Assembly (NCBI GenBank): GCA_945869695.1
Contig: CAMBPV010000001.1
Span: 1 to 64,000, forward strand
Direction: 5' to 3'
Length of the DNA stretch: 64,000 nucleotides
Source of the DNA: Prosthecobacter debontii
GTDB taxonomy: Bacteria > Verrucomicrobiota > Verrucomicrobiia > Verrucomicrobiales > Verrucomicrobiaceae
Below, piece by piece: positions 37,981 to 47,433 of the stretch. The stretch's first letter is position 1; each line of letters starts with the position of its first letter. The notes under the pieces were generated by a model that was not told the origin of the DNA, made no database searches, and saw only the letters and a list, made by a program, of their open reading frames with translations. The translations under genes were made by a program, and so were the position numbers.

Positions 37981-39380
37981 AGCAATTCATCCGCTTGAAT
38001 GATGCGGTGAAAATAGCCTGACGCCTCGACATCCTTGGAAATCGGACCATCCACGACAAGAACAGACTGGATCGATCGGCGTGGAAATTCCTGCCGGAGA
38101 AGCTCCACTTTTCGTTCGACTTCTGTGATCACGGCGCGGCCGAGCGGAGCTGTTTGACGCTTCATTTCGCAGAGCGTGATCACTTTGTCGTCACGATCAT
38201 AAGCGAGATCAATCTGCACGCCTAAGGCACCTTTGCGTGGAGCTCGGAACCAGGGACCCACATCGTAGCTAATGGCCTCAAAGCCGATCAGCCGTGCGAT
38301 TTGGTCACTGTGACGCATGCACACGAGCTCAAAGGCGCGGCCCATCCATGAACGAAAGGCTCCGGTCTGGCGGAGCGTGATGAAGAGGTCGCGCTTGCCG
38401 CCTTCGCGGATTTGTTTGAGCCGTGTGCGCATGAAGGCGTGGTAGAAACTGATCCATGGGTCGCTCAGATGGTAGCGGATGAGGCGTGTTTCGTGCCCTT
38501 TGTCGAAAGGACGCTGCGAGGAGATGAAGCCAGCTGCTTCGAGATCGTGCAGATGCTGAGAAAAGGTGCCTCCCTCGGCGATGTCCGTCTTGGTGGCGAG
38601 TTCACGGCGGCCCAGGCCATAGGGTGAGTCGGCGAGGACGCGGATGATGCGCTGGAAATCGCCGCCATTGCCAAAGTGGCTCACGAAAATGCGCTCGTAT
38701 TCTTCAACAAAGTAGCCGTCGGCGCGAAAGGCATGCTTCTCCATGCCGAGCGGGATGGATGGCGCGTCGGCGAGGAGTTCGAGGTACTTGGGGACGCCTC
38801 CAGTGAAGCATTGCGCATCGAGGATCTCGGCAAAGCCGCGCTTTGAAAGCATACGTGCCGTCTCAGTGAGGCGAAAGCCTTGCAGGTGAATGGTCAAGTC
38901 AACACGACCGTAGAACGCGCTGGACTTAAGCACCTTGGTGGTCATGAAGGAGGCAATGGATCCGCACAGGATGAGCGTGCGACCCGGTTTACGGCTCCAG
39001 TAGTTCTCCCAGACCATTTTGAGCGTGGAAACGAGCTCGCTGCGGTAATTAGCCAGCCATTGAAACTCGTCCAGCACGATGACAATGGGACGCTTCTCCA
39101 GCGCTTGGTCCAGCGCCATGAGCGCGGCCTGCCAGGTGGTGGCGTGCGGAATTTTCTTCCGGAACTGCCGGGAGGCTTGATCGAGGAAACTGGCTATTTG
39201 CACCTGCGTGGGCCGGTTTTCGAGTCCTTCGATGAAAAGCGCAGGCTGCTTGCCAATGGCCTTGCGGATCAGCGCGGTCTTTCCAATGCGACGCCGACCA
39301 TAGATCAGCGCGACTTTGGCCTCCCTCGCATCAATTGCGAGGCGCAATGCATTTACCTCTTCATTTCGCCCTACAAACAT
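37974..39380 (-). CDS. Archaeal-type ATPase with C-terminal DUF234-like nuclease domain
   Basis: I prefer ATG 39380 (468 aa, MFVGRNEEV...), matching the usual start of this family, over an upstream codon at 39404. The N-terminal STAND/AAA-like ATPase (ATPase_2 type) has Walker A GRRRIGKT (Lys34) and Walker B IVIVLDEFQW (Asp104-Glu105). A winged-helix region (YGLGRRELATKTDIAEGGTFSQHLHDLEAAGFI) follows. The C-terminal DUF234-like domain has a PD-(D/E)xK pattern: an IDL Asp, then ITLCEMKR with Glu-x-Lys. Proteins of this kind are abundant in archaea and in patches in bacteria, with unknown function and suspected mobility. The gene is bracketed by two 54-bp palindromic repeats and has no operon partner. 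Confidence 0.88.
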   Translation of the reverse strand: MFVGRNEEVNALRLAIDAREAKVALIYGRRRIGKTALIRKAIGKQPALFIEGLENRPTQVQIASFLDQASRQFRKKIPHATTWQAALMALDQALEKRPIVIVLDEFQWLANYRSELVSTLKMVWENYWSRKPGRTLILCGSIASFMTTKVLKSSAFYGRVDLTIHLQGFRLTETARMLSKRGFAEILDAQCFTGGVPKYLELLADAPSIPLGMEKHAFRADGYFVEEYERIFVSHFGNGGDFQRIIRVLADSPYGLGRRELATKTDIAEGGTFSQHLHDLEAAGFISSQRPFDKGHETRLIRYHLSDPWISFYHAFMRTRLKQIREGGKRDLFITLRQTGAFRSWMGRAFELVCMRHSDQIARLIGFEAISYDVGPWFRAPRKGALGVQIDLAYDRDDKVITLCEMKRQTAPLGRAVITEVERKVELLRQEFPRRSIQSVLVVDGPISKDVEASGYFHRIIQADELLK

Positions 39381-39416
39381 GACGAAAATTAGCTTTGAAA
39401 TCAAATAACGTCGACA

Positions 39417-39470
39417 ACGATTTTCAGCCTATAACAAAATTTTTTTGCTTTATAGGCTAATTTTCATTTC
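39417..39470. repeat. 54-bp palindromic repeat, copy B (5' side of the ATPase gene)
   Basis: The left arm matches copy A at 18 of 19 bases, the 14-base centre is unrelated, and the right arm matches at 17 of 21. It lies 36 bases upstream of the ATPase start, so it could also act as operator or promoter region. Confidence 0.85.
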
Positions 39471-39548
39471 CCCGATTCAGGTCTTATAGACAGAATTCCG
39501 CTCGATAAATCGATAAAAGAATAACCGGACTGCGTCGTTTACGCTTGG

Positions 39549-41042
39549 ATGCAATGCCTTCGATTCTTGATTTTCACCTTCGCAGCTTGCGCGCACTCTC
39601 TTCTTTTTGGCGTTGATAGTCGGCCCAATATACTCTTCATCATTTTCGATGACTGGGGCTGGCAACACGCAGGAGCCTATGGGTGCGATTGGGTAAAGAC
39701 TCCGAACTTTGATCGCGTCGCCAAAGAGGGTACACTCTTCAAAAACGCCTTCACATCGAATCCGAAGTGCAGCCCATGCCGCGCAAGCATTTTAACAGGC
39801 AGGAACACCTGGCAACTGGAAGAGGCGGCATGCCACAACGGCCTGTTTCCTGCAAAATTTGCGGTTTACCCCGATCTATTAGAGGATGTGGGTTATACCA
39901 TCGGCCTTACGGGAAAGGGCTGGGGTCCCGGGGATTTTAAAACAGCCGCAGGTCGCACTCGAAACCCCGCCGGACCAGGCTTTGATGAGGCAAAAATGCC
40001 CACTTTGGCCAAGGGGATCAGTGTGAAAGACTACGCGACAAATTTTCAGAGTTTCCTGAACCGACAGGAAGCAGGAAGGCCCTTTTGTTTCTGGATGGGT
40101 TTCTCCGAGCCTCATCGGGCATATGAGGAAGGATCGGGCTTGAGGCTGGGTAAGAAGCTATCAGACGTCAAGGTTCCGGGATACTTACCCGACAATGAGG
40201 TGATCCGAGGAGACTTGGCAGACTACGCCATCGAGGTGGAATGGGCAGACGCACACATCGGGCGAGCCCTGAAGATGCTGGAAGAGAAAGGTGTGCTGGA
40301 TGACACACTCGTCATCGTCACTTCCGACCATGGAATGCCCTTCCCGCGGGTGAAGGGGCAGATCTATGAAGACGGCTTTCATCTCCCGCTTGCCATGCGT
40401 TGGGGGAAGGGAATCCGACCCGGACGAGTGGTCGAGGACTTCATCAATGTACGTGACCTTGCTCCCACTTACCTCGAATTGGCGGGCATCAGACCCCACG
40501 AGCAGATGACAGGCAGGAGTCTCGTGAACATCCTGCGCTCCGAGAAGTCTGGTTGGATCGAAGACCGCAGGGTGATGCTCATCGGTAAAGAGCGGCATGA
40601 TCTCGGACGCCCGAATGACTGGGGTTATCCCGTGCGGGCCATCCGCACACCAGAGTATTTTTATAGCCACAATTACAACCCCGAGCGTTGGCCAGCCTGC
40701 AATCCTGAGACAGGCTTCGGCAACACGGATGACAGCCCCACAAAGAGATGGATCACCGAGAACAAGGGACCCTTTTACGACCTAGCCTTCAGCTACCGGG
40801 CGGAGGAAGAACTTTTTGACGTCCGCACGGACCCTGAGTGTTTGAAGAATCTAGTCAACAGTCCAGAGCACCGAGACATCGCTGCAAAGCTCCGGAAGCA
40901 ACTCGATGATCAGTTGATCGACGAAAAAGATCCGAGAGCACTCGGGCAGGAGAGCGTTTTTGACACCTACAAATACCTCGGCAACAGGAGCCGGAAGGGA
41001 TACGCAGAGTGGGAAATGAGACAAGAAGAAAAAGAACGCTGA
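39549..41042 (+). CDS. Secreted sulfatase (heparan N-sulfatase/SGSH-like)
   Basis: A 497-residue sulfatase with a signal peptide (about 1-20). The metal-binding start NILFIIFDDWGWQH and the formylglycine motif CSPCRASILTGR (Cys74 is the residue converted to formylglycine) are intact. Further metal and sulfate ligands are seen at TSDHGMPFPRVKG. The short YGCDWVKTPNFDRVAKEG and C-terminal EELFDVRTDPECLKNL are typical of SGSH-like sulfatases of PVC bacteria. It would remove sulfate from glycans in the periplasm. No sulfatase-maturing enzyme is in the window. It is 67 bases upstream of a thioesterase gene; a functional link is not obvious. Confidence 0.92.
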   Translation: MQCLRFLIFTFAACAHSLLFGVDSRPNILFIIFDDWGWQHAGAYGCDWVKTPNFDRVAKEGTLFKNAFTSNPKCSPCRASILTGRNTWQLEEAACHNGLFPAKFAVYPDLLEDVGYTIGLTGKGWGPGDFKTAAGRTRNPAGPGFDEAKMPTLAKGISVKDYATNFQSFLNRQEAGRPFCFWMGFSEPHRAYEEGSGLRLGKKLSDVKVPGYLPDNEVIRGDLADYAIEVEWADAHIGRALKMLEEKGVLDDTLVIVTSDHGMPFPRVKGQIYEDGFHLPLAMRWGKGIRPGRVVEDFINVRDLAPTYLELAGIRPHEQMTGRSLVNILRSEKSGWIEDRRVMLIGKERHDLGRPNDWGYPVRAIRTPEYFYSHNYNPERWPACNPETGFGNTDDSPTKRWITENKGPFYDLAFSYRAEEELFDVRTDPECLKNLVNSPEHRDIAAKLRKQLDDQLIDEKDPRALGQESVFDTYKYLGNRSRKGYAEWEMRQEEKER

Positions 41043-41109
41043 ATGAAAACCAACGCAGTGAGCACACTTGCACCGAGTCACTTTTCTCTGCAAGATGTGC
41101 GCTCCCTCC

Positions 41110-41574
41110 ATGGCCCACCGATTCACCTGCATTGAACGCGTCCAGTTTTCCGACACCGACATGGCTGGAATCGTGCATTTTTCAAATTTCTTCCGCTTCA
41201 TGGAGCGCGGAGAACATGCCTTCCTCAGGTCCATTGGTTTATCCGTGCGTGAGGACCCGGCGCTGATTGCGCCTGAGGATGTCGTGGTTTGGCCCCGAGT
41301 GCATGCTTCATGCGATTTCCATGCCCCGCTGCGCTTTGAAGAGGAGGTCCAGATCGAGGTGCTCGTCGAAGAAGTGCGCAATCGAGCCATTCGGTATCTC
41401 ATCCGACTTTGGCGCCCTGATGGCGAACTGGCAGGTGAAGGCCGCATGGCGGCAGCCTGTGCGCAGAAAGATCCCGACACCGGTAAAATGAAGGCCGTCG
41501 AGATACCTCCTCGTATTCGTAGCAAGATCGAGGCTGCTCCCCCCGAATTACTTCGGCGGCCAGCCCGCTCATGA
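41110..41574 (+). CDS. Hotdog-fold acyl-CoA thioesterase (4-HBT/YbgC type)
   Basis: I chose the ATG at 41110 (154 residues) because family homology starts at once with FTCIERVQFSDTDMAGIVHFSNFFRFMERGEHAFLR. This carries the catalytic Asp of the 4-hydroxybenzoyl-CoA thioesterase family (SDTDMAGIVH). Upstream in-frame ATGs at 41068 and 41095 add only an unconserved stretch. The enzyme hydrolyses acyl-CoA thioesters; YbgC relatives act at the envelope with the Tol system. It is followed after 22 bases by a small membrane protein and then a PaaK-like adenylating enzyme, so CoA chemistry may be shared. Confidence 0.86.
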   Translation: MAHRFTCIERVQFSDTDMAGIVHFSNFFRFMERGEHAFLRSIGLSVREDPALIAPEDVVVWPRVHASCDFHAPLRFEEEVQIEVLVEEVRNRAIRYLIRLWRPDGELAGEGRMAAACAQKDPDTGKMKAVEIPPRIRSKIEAAPPELLRRPARS

Positions 41575-41596
41575 TCTATTGATCTGCTTAATTCCA

Positions 41597-42178
41597 ATGA
41601 CTCAATCAACCCCACCCACAAAAAAGAAAACCATGGCTTGGCAAACATTTGCTCTGATGACAGTGCTCTCTTGGGGCGTTTACGGCGTCCTCCTCCACAC
41701 CGGCAGACTCGGCATGATGAAAGCCGGAGACGTGGGCAATGCCTCCATGAAGGCTTTCCTCCTTGTCGGAGCAGCCTACTTCCTCGTCGCTATTGTCGGG
41801 CCCGTTATCGTTCTGATGCGGAATAAGACCAACTGGTCCTTCACGGGTGCGGGTCTCTCTTGGAGCTTCATTGCCGGTGTCGCCGGTGCCATCGGAGCCT
41901 TCACTCTCATCCTCGCACTCGGCGCTGCTGCCAAAGGTGGAGCTTCAACTGCGAATGTGATGTCGCTCGTCTTCGGGGGAGCCCCGATCGTGAATGCCCT
42001 TGTCGCCATGTCTCTTCACCCACCCGAAGGGGGGCTGAAATCTGTCCCATTTGCCTTCTGGCTAGGAATCGCGATGGCTGCCACGGGGGGCTACCTTGTC
42101 TCCAGCACAAATCCGAACGCACAAGCGCCTAGCAAATCACCAGCAGCACACGGATCACCCCCTGCTGCTGGCAAGTGA
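41597..42178 (+). CDS. Small DMT-superfamily-like membrane protein
   Basis: 193 residues from ATG 41597 (a TTG 18 bases upstream is less likely). Five hydrophobic segments are visible, beginning TFALMTVLSWGVYGVLLHTG. The pattern GAFTLILALGAAAKGGASTANVMSLVFGGAPIVNALVA resembles half of an EamA/DMT drug-metabolite transporter. The C-terminus is a Pro/Ala/Ser-rich tail of about 25 residues. Half-length DMT proteins usually dimerise. It lies between the thioesterase and a PaaK-like gene (9 bases), probably one transcript. Substrate unknown. Confidence 0.7.
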   Translation: MTQSTPPTKKKTMAWQTFALMTVLSWGVYGVLLHTGRLGMMKAGDVGNASMKAFLLVGAAYFLVAIVGPVIVLMRNKTNWSFTGAGLSWSFIAGVAGAIGAFTLILALGAAAKGGASTANVMSLVFGGAPIVNALVAMSLHPPEGGLKSVPFAFWLGIAMAATGGYLVSSTNPNAQAPSKSPAAHGSPPAAGK

Positions 42179-42187
42179 CCCGGCGCC

Positions 42188-43462
42188 GTGTCTTTGCCGC
42201 ACGCCATCATCGATCGTGTCCGTTTACGCTCCAATCAGTGGCGTAAGCTCCGCGCGGTTGTGATGCACCTCGCCACGAGTGATTCCTTTTACGGGCACAA
42301 ATTTCGCGAATGGGGTGCGAGGGTGACCGCGATGAATCGGCTGGAAGATTTCATCGCGAAAGTGCCGCCAACGGTTAAGGCCGACATCCTTGCGGATCGC
42401 GTGGAGCATCCACCCTTCGGCACCAATCTCATGAAGCCTCTCACTCATTACACGCGCTTCTGCGCCACGAGTGGGACCAGCACTGGCCAGCCTATGGCAT
42501 GGATCGACACCCCGGATAGCTGGGAGGCCATGCTTGTCTGTTGGCGGCGTGTTTACGAGGCGGCGGGCTTGGAAAAGGGTAAAGACAGACTGCTTTTTGC
42601 TTTCTCATTTGGCCCGTTCCTCGGCTTTTGGACGGCGTTCGAGGCGGCTGCTAAAGATTACCTCGTGATCCCTGCGGGCGGACTTTCGAGCCAGGCCCGA
42701 CTGGAGGCCATGGCCCGTTACGGAGTGACCGTCCTTTGCTGCACTCCAACTTACGCACAACGTCTCGGCGAGATGATCGGCGATCAATCCGGCATCGAGC
42801 GGATGAGCCTCAGAGTGAGGAAGATCATTGTCGCTGGCGAGACGGGTGGCAGCATCCCTGAGGTTCGCAGGCGTCTTGAAAAACTGTGGGACTGCGAGAT
42901 TTTCGACCACCATGGCATGACGGAGATCGGCCCCATCAGTTACCAGATGCCGGGACATCCCGGCACCCTTTGCGTAATGGAAGAATCCTATTTTGCCGAG
43001 GTGGTGGACCCCGTGACTCTCGCCGAGGTGGCGGATGGCGAATGCGGTGAGTTGCTTCTCACCAATCTTGACCGCACCGCCTGCCCACTGATGCGCTACC
43101 GCACCGGGGACTGGGTCAAGAAGAGGATAATCGGTGGTCACCTTTGCCTTGAAGGTGGGATGCTAAGCCGAGTCGATGAAATGGCGGTCATCCGCGGGGT
43201 GAATGTCTATCCGAGTGCCATTGAAGGCATCGTCAGAGAGTTTGATGAAATCGTGGAGTTTGTGATCGAACAACGAAACGTTGACGGAATGGAAGAGATC
43301 GAGCTGCTCATTGAAGTGAATGGAAACGTGGCCAAAAGCCCGCTGAAACGGCTGGAAAATAAATTGCGGGACACCCTCCATCTTCGGATCCCCGTTCGAC
43401 TGGTCGAGTCCGGATCGCTACCGAAAGCCGAGTTTAAGTCAAAGCGCTGGCGGCGGGTTTGA
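42188..43462 (+). CDS. Phenylacetate-CoA ligase-like adenylating enzyme (PaaK family)
   Basis: 424 residues from a GTG start. It belongs to the ANL superfamily: the P-loop is CATSGTSTGQPMAW (about 94-107). The central region has FDHHGMTEIGPISYQMPG, corresponding to the adenylate-binding Y/H-G-x-T-E motif. The C-terminal AMP-binding subdomain starts near LSRVDEMAVIRGVNVYPSAIEGIVREF, with a late Lys. PaaK-type enzymes activate aryl or fatty acids as acyl-AMP and then as CoA thioesters. The neighbour thioesterase suggests a CoA-based modification. The gene directly precedes the ABC transporter pair. The substrate is unknown. Confidence 0.85.
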   Translation: MSLPHAIIDRVRLRSNQWRKLRAVVMHLATSDSFYGHKFREWGARVTAMNRLEDFIAKVPPTVKADILADRVEHPPFGTNLMKPLTHYTRFCATSGTSTGQPMAWIDTPDSWEAMLVCWRRVYEAAGLEKGKDRLLFAFSFGPFLGFWTAFEAAAKDYLVIPAGGLSSQARLEAMARYGVTVLCCTPTYAQRLGEMIGDQSGIERMSLRVRKIIVAGETGGSIPEVRRRLEKLWDCEIFDHHGMTEIGPISYQMPGHPGTLCVMEESYFAEVVDPVTLAEVADGECGELLLTNLDRTACPLMRYRTGDWVKKRIIGGHLCLEGGMLSRVDEMAVIRGVNVYPSAIEGIVREFDEIVEFVIEQRNVDGMEEIELLIEVNGNVAKSPLKRLENKLRDTLHLRIPVRLVESGSLPKAEFKSKRWRRV

Positions 43463-43489
43463 GTGCCGCGCATTTTATTCTTTCGCAAC

Positions 43490-44170
43490 ATGCCACTCAT
43501 CGAACTCAAAAACGTCTCCAAGTCCTACACTGATCCGGGCAGCGGATCCTCGGTTCCCGTTTTACGCGGTATTAACCTTCGGATCGAGGCTGGGGAATCC
43601 GTCGCCATCATTGGTCCATCAGGCTGCGGGAAAAGCACCTTGCTGAATATTCTTGGCACCTTGGATGAGCCCGATGAGGGAGAAGTTCTTTTTGAGGGAG
43701 ATACCCTTCGCGGAAGTGATGGCCAAAGGCTCAGTGCACTCCGCAGTGAAAAGATCGGATTCATCTTTCAGCTCCATCATCTGATGCCTCAATGCACCGT
43801 TCTCGAGAATGTCCTTCTTCCGACACTCGCGCTCCGGGAAAAACCCGAAGCAATCGAAGCTCGAAACCGCGCGGAAGAATTACTCGAAGCAGTTGGCCTC
43901 AAAGATCGTGCTTCGTGGAAGCCCGCCCAGCTCTCGGGTGGAGAGCGCCAACGCGTCGCTGTTGTTCGTGCACTGATGAATAAACCACGCCTGCTTCTTG
44001 CTGATGAGCCCACCGGGGCGCTCGATGAAAAGAATGCCGATGGCCTCACTCTGCTTCTTCTCGACCTCCAGAAGAAAACGGGCACGAGCCTTGTGCTCGT
44101 CACTCATCACCCTGCACAGGCGGCAAAGATGAGTCGGGTTTTGAAAATCCACGAAGGTCAAATTGAGTGA
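43490..44170 (+). CDS. ABC transporter ATP-binding protein (LolD/MacB type)
   Basis: 226 residues from ATG 43490, where family homology begins (MPLIELKNVSKSY); a GTG at 43463 right after the preceding stop is an alternative. It has Walker A GPSGCGKST (Lys48), Q-loop FIFQLHHLMPQCTVLENVLLP, signature LSGGERQRVAVVRAL, Walker B LLLADEPTGALD, and a His switch in LVTHHP. This pattern is the LolD/MacB/FtsE class that drives lipoprotein release or efflux without transporting through its own pore. It overlaps the FtsX-type permease gene by GTGA. Confidence 0.93.
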   Translation: MPLIELKNVSKSYTDPGSGSSVPVLRGINLRIEAGESVAIIGPSGCGKSTLLNILGTLDEPDEGEVLFEGDTLRGSDGQRLSALRSEKIGFIFQLHHLMPQCTVLENVLLPTLALREKPEAIEARNRAEELLEAVGLKDRASWKPAQLSGGERQRVAVVRALMNKPRLLLADEPTGALDEKNADGLTLLLLDLQKKTGTSLVLVTHHPAQAAKMSRVLKIHEGQIE

Positions 44171-47100
44171 GTCTTGCGGCCATGTCACTCGCCTCTTTCA
44201 TTCTTCAATCCCTCAAGCACTACTGGAAAGGTCACCTTGGTTTACTTCTGGGAGTCAGTTTAGCCACGGCCATTCTCAGTGGTTCGCTAGTCGTCGGTGA
44301 TTCCGTGCGGGCAAGCCTGAAGCGAGTCGCTGAGTTGCGCCTCGGAGAGGTGAGGTCAGGCATGATCGGTGGAGATCGATGGTTCACAGCAGACCTTGCA
44401 GCCCGGGCCAATGCAGTCCCTCTGATTCAAACGAGTGGCTCCGCGAGTGCCGCGACAGGGGCTGCGAGAGCCAATGGCATCCAAGTGCTGGGAGTGGACA
44501 CCTCCTTCTGGTCTCTCAGTCCCAGTGGCCGCGCAGTGCCCATCGCGGATGATGAACTCGCCGTCAATGAACCTCTGGCGCGGAAACTCAGCGTGAAGGC
44601 TGGCGATACGATCATTGTTCGTATCGAAAAACCCAGCGCCATCTCTCGGGATGCGCCGCTCTCTGGCAGCACGAATGAGCAAATCAGTCTTCGACGGAAA
44701 GTGGTATCCGTCGTTTCAGCATCCGACTTTGGCACCTTTCACTTGAACGCCTCACAGCGTCCACCCGACACCGTGTTTATGCCCCTGGGTAATCTGGCGG
44801 GTCAGTTGGAAAAAGGGGATCGGATCAATGTCATGCTGTCCTCGGGCGAGCCCGCTGCGCTCGCAGCACCCCGACCAAGCTTGGAAGATTTCTCCCTGAA
44901 ACTCATGAAGCTTAGCTCACCTCAAAAGGAGTGGGAGATCAGCACCGACCGCGTGTTTCTCGATGGCACCCTCTCTGAGTCTCTCCTGAAGAGGCCCGGT
45001 GCATACGGGGTGCTGACTTACCTCATCAATGGAATCTCCTCATCCAAAGGTGCGACCCCTTACTCCATGGTGACTGCTCTGGATGGTGCAGAAATCTCAT
45101 CTCCCATCACTCACTTAAAGGCGGGGGACTCGACCATCACTCAATGGCTGGCTGAGGATCAGGGTTTGGCAGTGGGAGACAGTTTTGAGGTCCGGTATTT
45201 TGTCGTGGGAATCGGACGCGCGCTCAGAGAGGAGAAGGCTATTTTTAAGGTCGGCGCCATCTTACCCATGACCGACCCGAATGTCACACGCTCATGGACG
45301 CCCGAATTCCCCGGCGTTTCAGACGTGGACAATTGCAGCGACTGGGACCCTGGCATTCCCATGGATAACAAAGCCATCCGCGACAAAGACGAAAAGTATT
45401 GGGATGACTACAAGGGCACTCCAAAAGTCTTCATCGGTCTCGCTGATGGACAACGACTTTGGGGAAATCGATTCGGCAATGATACCGCCACTCGTTTTCC
45501 AGATGCGGGTGAGTCTGAAGAACAAATCCGCAATGAGATCACCCGCTCTCTTTCACTCGCGGACATTGGACTCGTGCCGCGTGATCTAGGGGGTGAAGCC
45601 GCGGCTGCATCAAAAGGCAGCGTTGATTTTGGTGGGCTCTTCATCGGTCTCAGCATGTTTCTCATTGCCGCTGCACTCATCTTTGCATCGCTGCTCCTCC
45701 TGTTTACCTTGGAGCGTCGTGCGCCGCAGATGGGGTTGTTGCTGGCCATTGGCTGGACACCCAAGAAAATCCGGCGCGCCATTTTGACGGAAGCTGGGGT
45801 CGTTGCGCTTTTGGGTTCGGCACTCGGACTTTTGATGGGCTCAGTCTACACCCGGGCCGCATTGGCAGGACTCGGCGGAGTTTGGTCGGGGGCCACACCG
45901 GGTCTTGAATTGATCTACCAATCAACGCCCCTGACTCTCGGCATCGCATGGATTGCAGCCCTCGGAGTTTCACTGTTAACGATCTGGCAAACGGTAAGGA
46001 AGCTATTCAAAGTGCCGGCGAGAGATTTGCTCGGCGGCGGACTCCAGAGCACGACGGCCTCTCGACTTCAAAACTCAAGCCGCCGCGCTAAGCTCATCGC
46101 ACATGGCTCTTACATCCTAGCCGTCGTGCTCATCGCAGCCGCTGCTAAAACAACGGATGCGCAGGCTCTCGCAGGCATGTTCTTCGGGGCAGGAGCGCTC
46201 ATCATGACTTCCGGACTTGCCTTTGCTTCTACGGTGATGAAGCGCAGTGGGCAGGGCCAGAAAATTGCCCGATCCGTCTGGCAAATCGGCACCCGAAACA
46301 TTTCCCGCCGCCCATCACGCAGTGTCGCTGTGCTGGGAATGATGGCCGGAGGCATTTTCATCGTGATGGCAGTGAACGCCTTCCGGCTGGGTAGCGATGC
46401 GGATTCCTCTCGGCGCGATTCAGGCACCGGTGGCTTTTCTCTGATTGGTGAATCATCACTTCCCATTTACGAAGATCTGAACAGCAAGGCAGGGCTCGAT
46501 GCCTTTGGTTTGGACGAAGAAATCCTGAGGACGGCAAGCATCGTACCTTTCCGTGTGCGCGAAGGTGACGATGCAAGTTGCCTCAATCTGAACCGAGCGC
46601 AAAATCCAGTGCTGGTCGGAGTCAATGCATGTATGTTAGCTGAGAAAAAAGCGTTCCGATTTGTCGGAACGGGCTCTTGGGATCAACTGAAATACTCGCC
46701 CTCAACAGAATCCCTCTCCATCCCTGCGATCGCCGATCAAGCTACCGCAATGTGGGGTCTAGGTAAGGGGGTAGGCGATTACTTGGACTATACGGATGGC
46801 AAAGGGAGACCAGTTAAGGTGCAGATCGTAGCGTTGCTTGCGGGATCGATCCTCCAAGGCAAGATGATCATCAACGAGCGAGCGTTTCTTGAAAAATTCC
46901 CGGATGCAGCGGGTTACAAGTTCCTGCTAATCGATTCGCCATCCGACAAGACCCCTGAACTCAGCTCTCATCTCACACGACAGCTCGAAGCACGCGGTCT
47001 GGCTTTGGAGTCCACCGGAGCGCGGTTAGCAGAGTTCAATAGCGTGCAAAACACCTACATCGGCATCTTCACGGTGCTCGGAGGCCTTGGTGTGCTTCTA

Positions 47101-47433
47101 GGCACAGCTGGCCTTGGCGTGCTCCTAGCCCGGCATGTGATGGAGCGTCAGGGTGAGTTGGGGCTTATGCAAGCGCTCGGATTTAAACAAGGCGCGCTCC
47201 GCTCAATGATCCTCGGGGAGCACTTGATGCTTTTGGTCGGGGGACTCGTCCTCGGCGTCTTGAGTGCGGCGGTCGCTGTCTGGCCAGCATTGAAACAAGG
47301 CGGCGGAGATTTACCCGTTGGTTTCCTTGCCTACTTGCTTGCGGGGGTTCTGCTCTTCGGGATCGCCATTTGCGCAACCGCGGCACATGCAGCCATCAGC
47401 GGAAAACTGATTGATGCCATCCGAAGGGAATAG
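44167..47433 (+). CDS. FtsX-type ABC permease, single long chain (1088 aa)
   Basis: It starts at GTG 44167 overlapping the ATPase stop (GTGA), with GAAGG at 44153-44157; ATG 44182 is an alternative. One N-terminal membrane segment (about 15-40) precedes a large periplasmic domain of about 430 residues. A first FtsX unit follows (about 490-640, FIGLSMFLIAAALIFASLLLLFTLERRAPQMGLLLAIGW), then more membrane segments and a second periplasmic region. A C-terminal FtsX unit (about 955-1080) contains HVMERQGELGLMQALGFKQGALRSMI. Two FtsX units in one chain and large soluble domains resemble the long permeases of PVC bacteria rather than LolC/LolE. The cargo may be a lipoprotein or lipid-linked product; this is inference. 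Confidence 0.88.
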   Translation: MSLAAMSLASFILQSLKHYWKGHLGLLLGVSLATAILSGSLVVGDSVRASLKRVAELRLGEVRSGMIGGDRWFTADLAARANAVPLIQTSGSASAATGAARANGIQVLGVDTSFWSLSPSGRAVPIADDELAVNEPLARKLSVKAGDTIIVRIEKPSAISRDAPLSGSTNEQISLRRKVVSVVSASDFGTFHLNASQRPPDTVFMPLGNLAGQLEKGDRINVMLSSGEPAALAAPRPSLEDFSLKLMKLSSPQKEWEISTDRVFLDGTLSESLLKRPGAYGVLTYLINGISSSKGATPYSMVTALDGAEISSPITHLKAGDSTITQWLAEDQGLAVGDSFEVRYFVVGIGRALREEKAIFKVGAILPMTDPNVTRSWTPEFPGVSDVDNCSDWDPGIPMDNKAIRDKDEKYWDDYKGTPKVFIGLADGQRLWGNRFGNDTATRFPDAGESEEQIRNEITRSLSLADIGLVPRDLGGEAAAASKGSVDFGGLFIGLSMFLIAAALIFASLLLLFTLERRAPQMGLLLAIGWTPKKIRRAILTEAGVVALLGSALGLLMGSVYTRAALAGLGGVWSGATPGLELIYQSTPLTLGIAWIAALGVSLLTIWQTVRKLFKVPARDLLGGGLQSTTASRLQNSSRRAKLIAHGSYILAVVLIAAAAKTTDAQALAGMFFGAGALIMTSGLAFASTVMKRSGQGQKIARSVWQIGTRNISRRPSRSVAVLGMMAGGIFIVMAVNAFRLGSDADSSRRDSGTGGFSLIGESSLPIYEDLNSKAGLDAFGLDEEILRTASIVPFRVREGDDASCLNLNRAQNPVLVGVNACMLAEKKAFRFVGTGSWDQLKYSPSTESLSIPAIADQATAMWGLGKGVGDYLDYTDGKGRPVKVQIVALLAGSILQGKMIINERAFLEKFPDAAGYKFLLIDSPSDKTPELSSHLTRQLEARGLALESTGARLAEFNSVQNTYIGIFTVLGGLGVLLGTAGLGVLLARHVMERQGELGLMQALGFKQGALRSMILGEHLMLLVGGLVLGVLSAAVAVWPALKQGGGDLPVGFLAYLLAGVLLFGIAICATAAHAAISGKLIDAIRRE

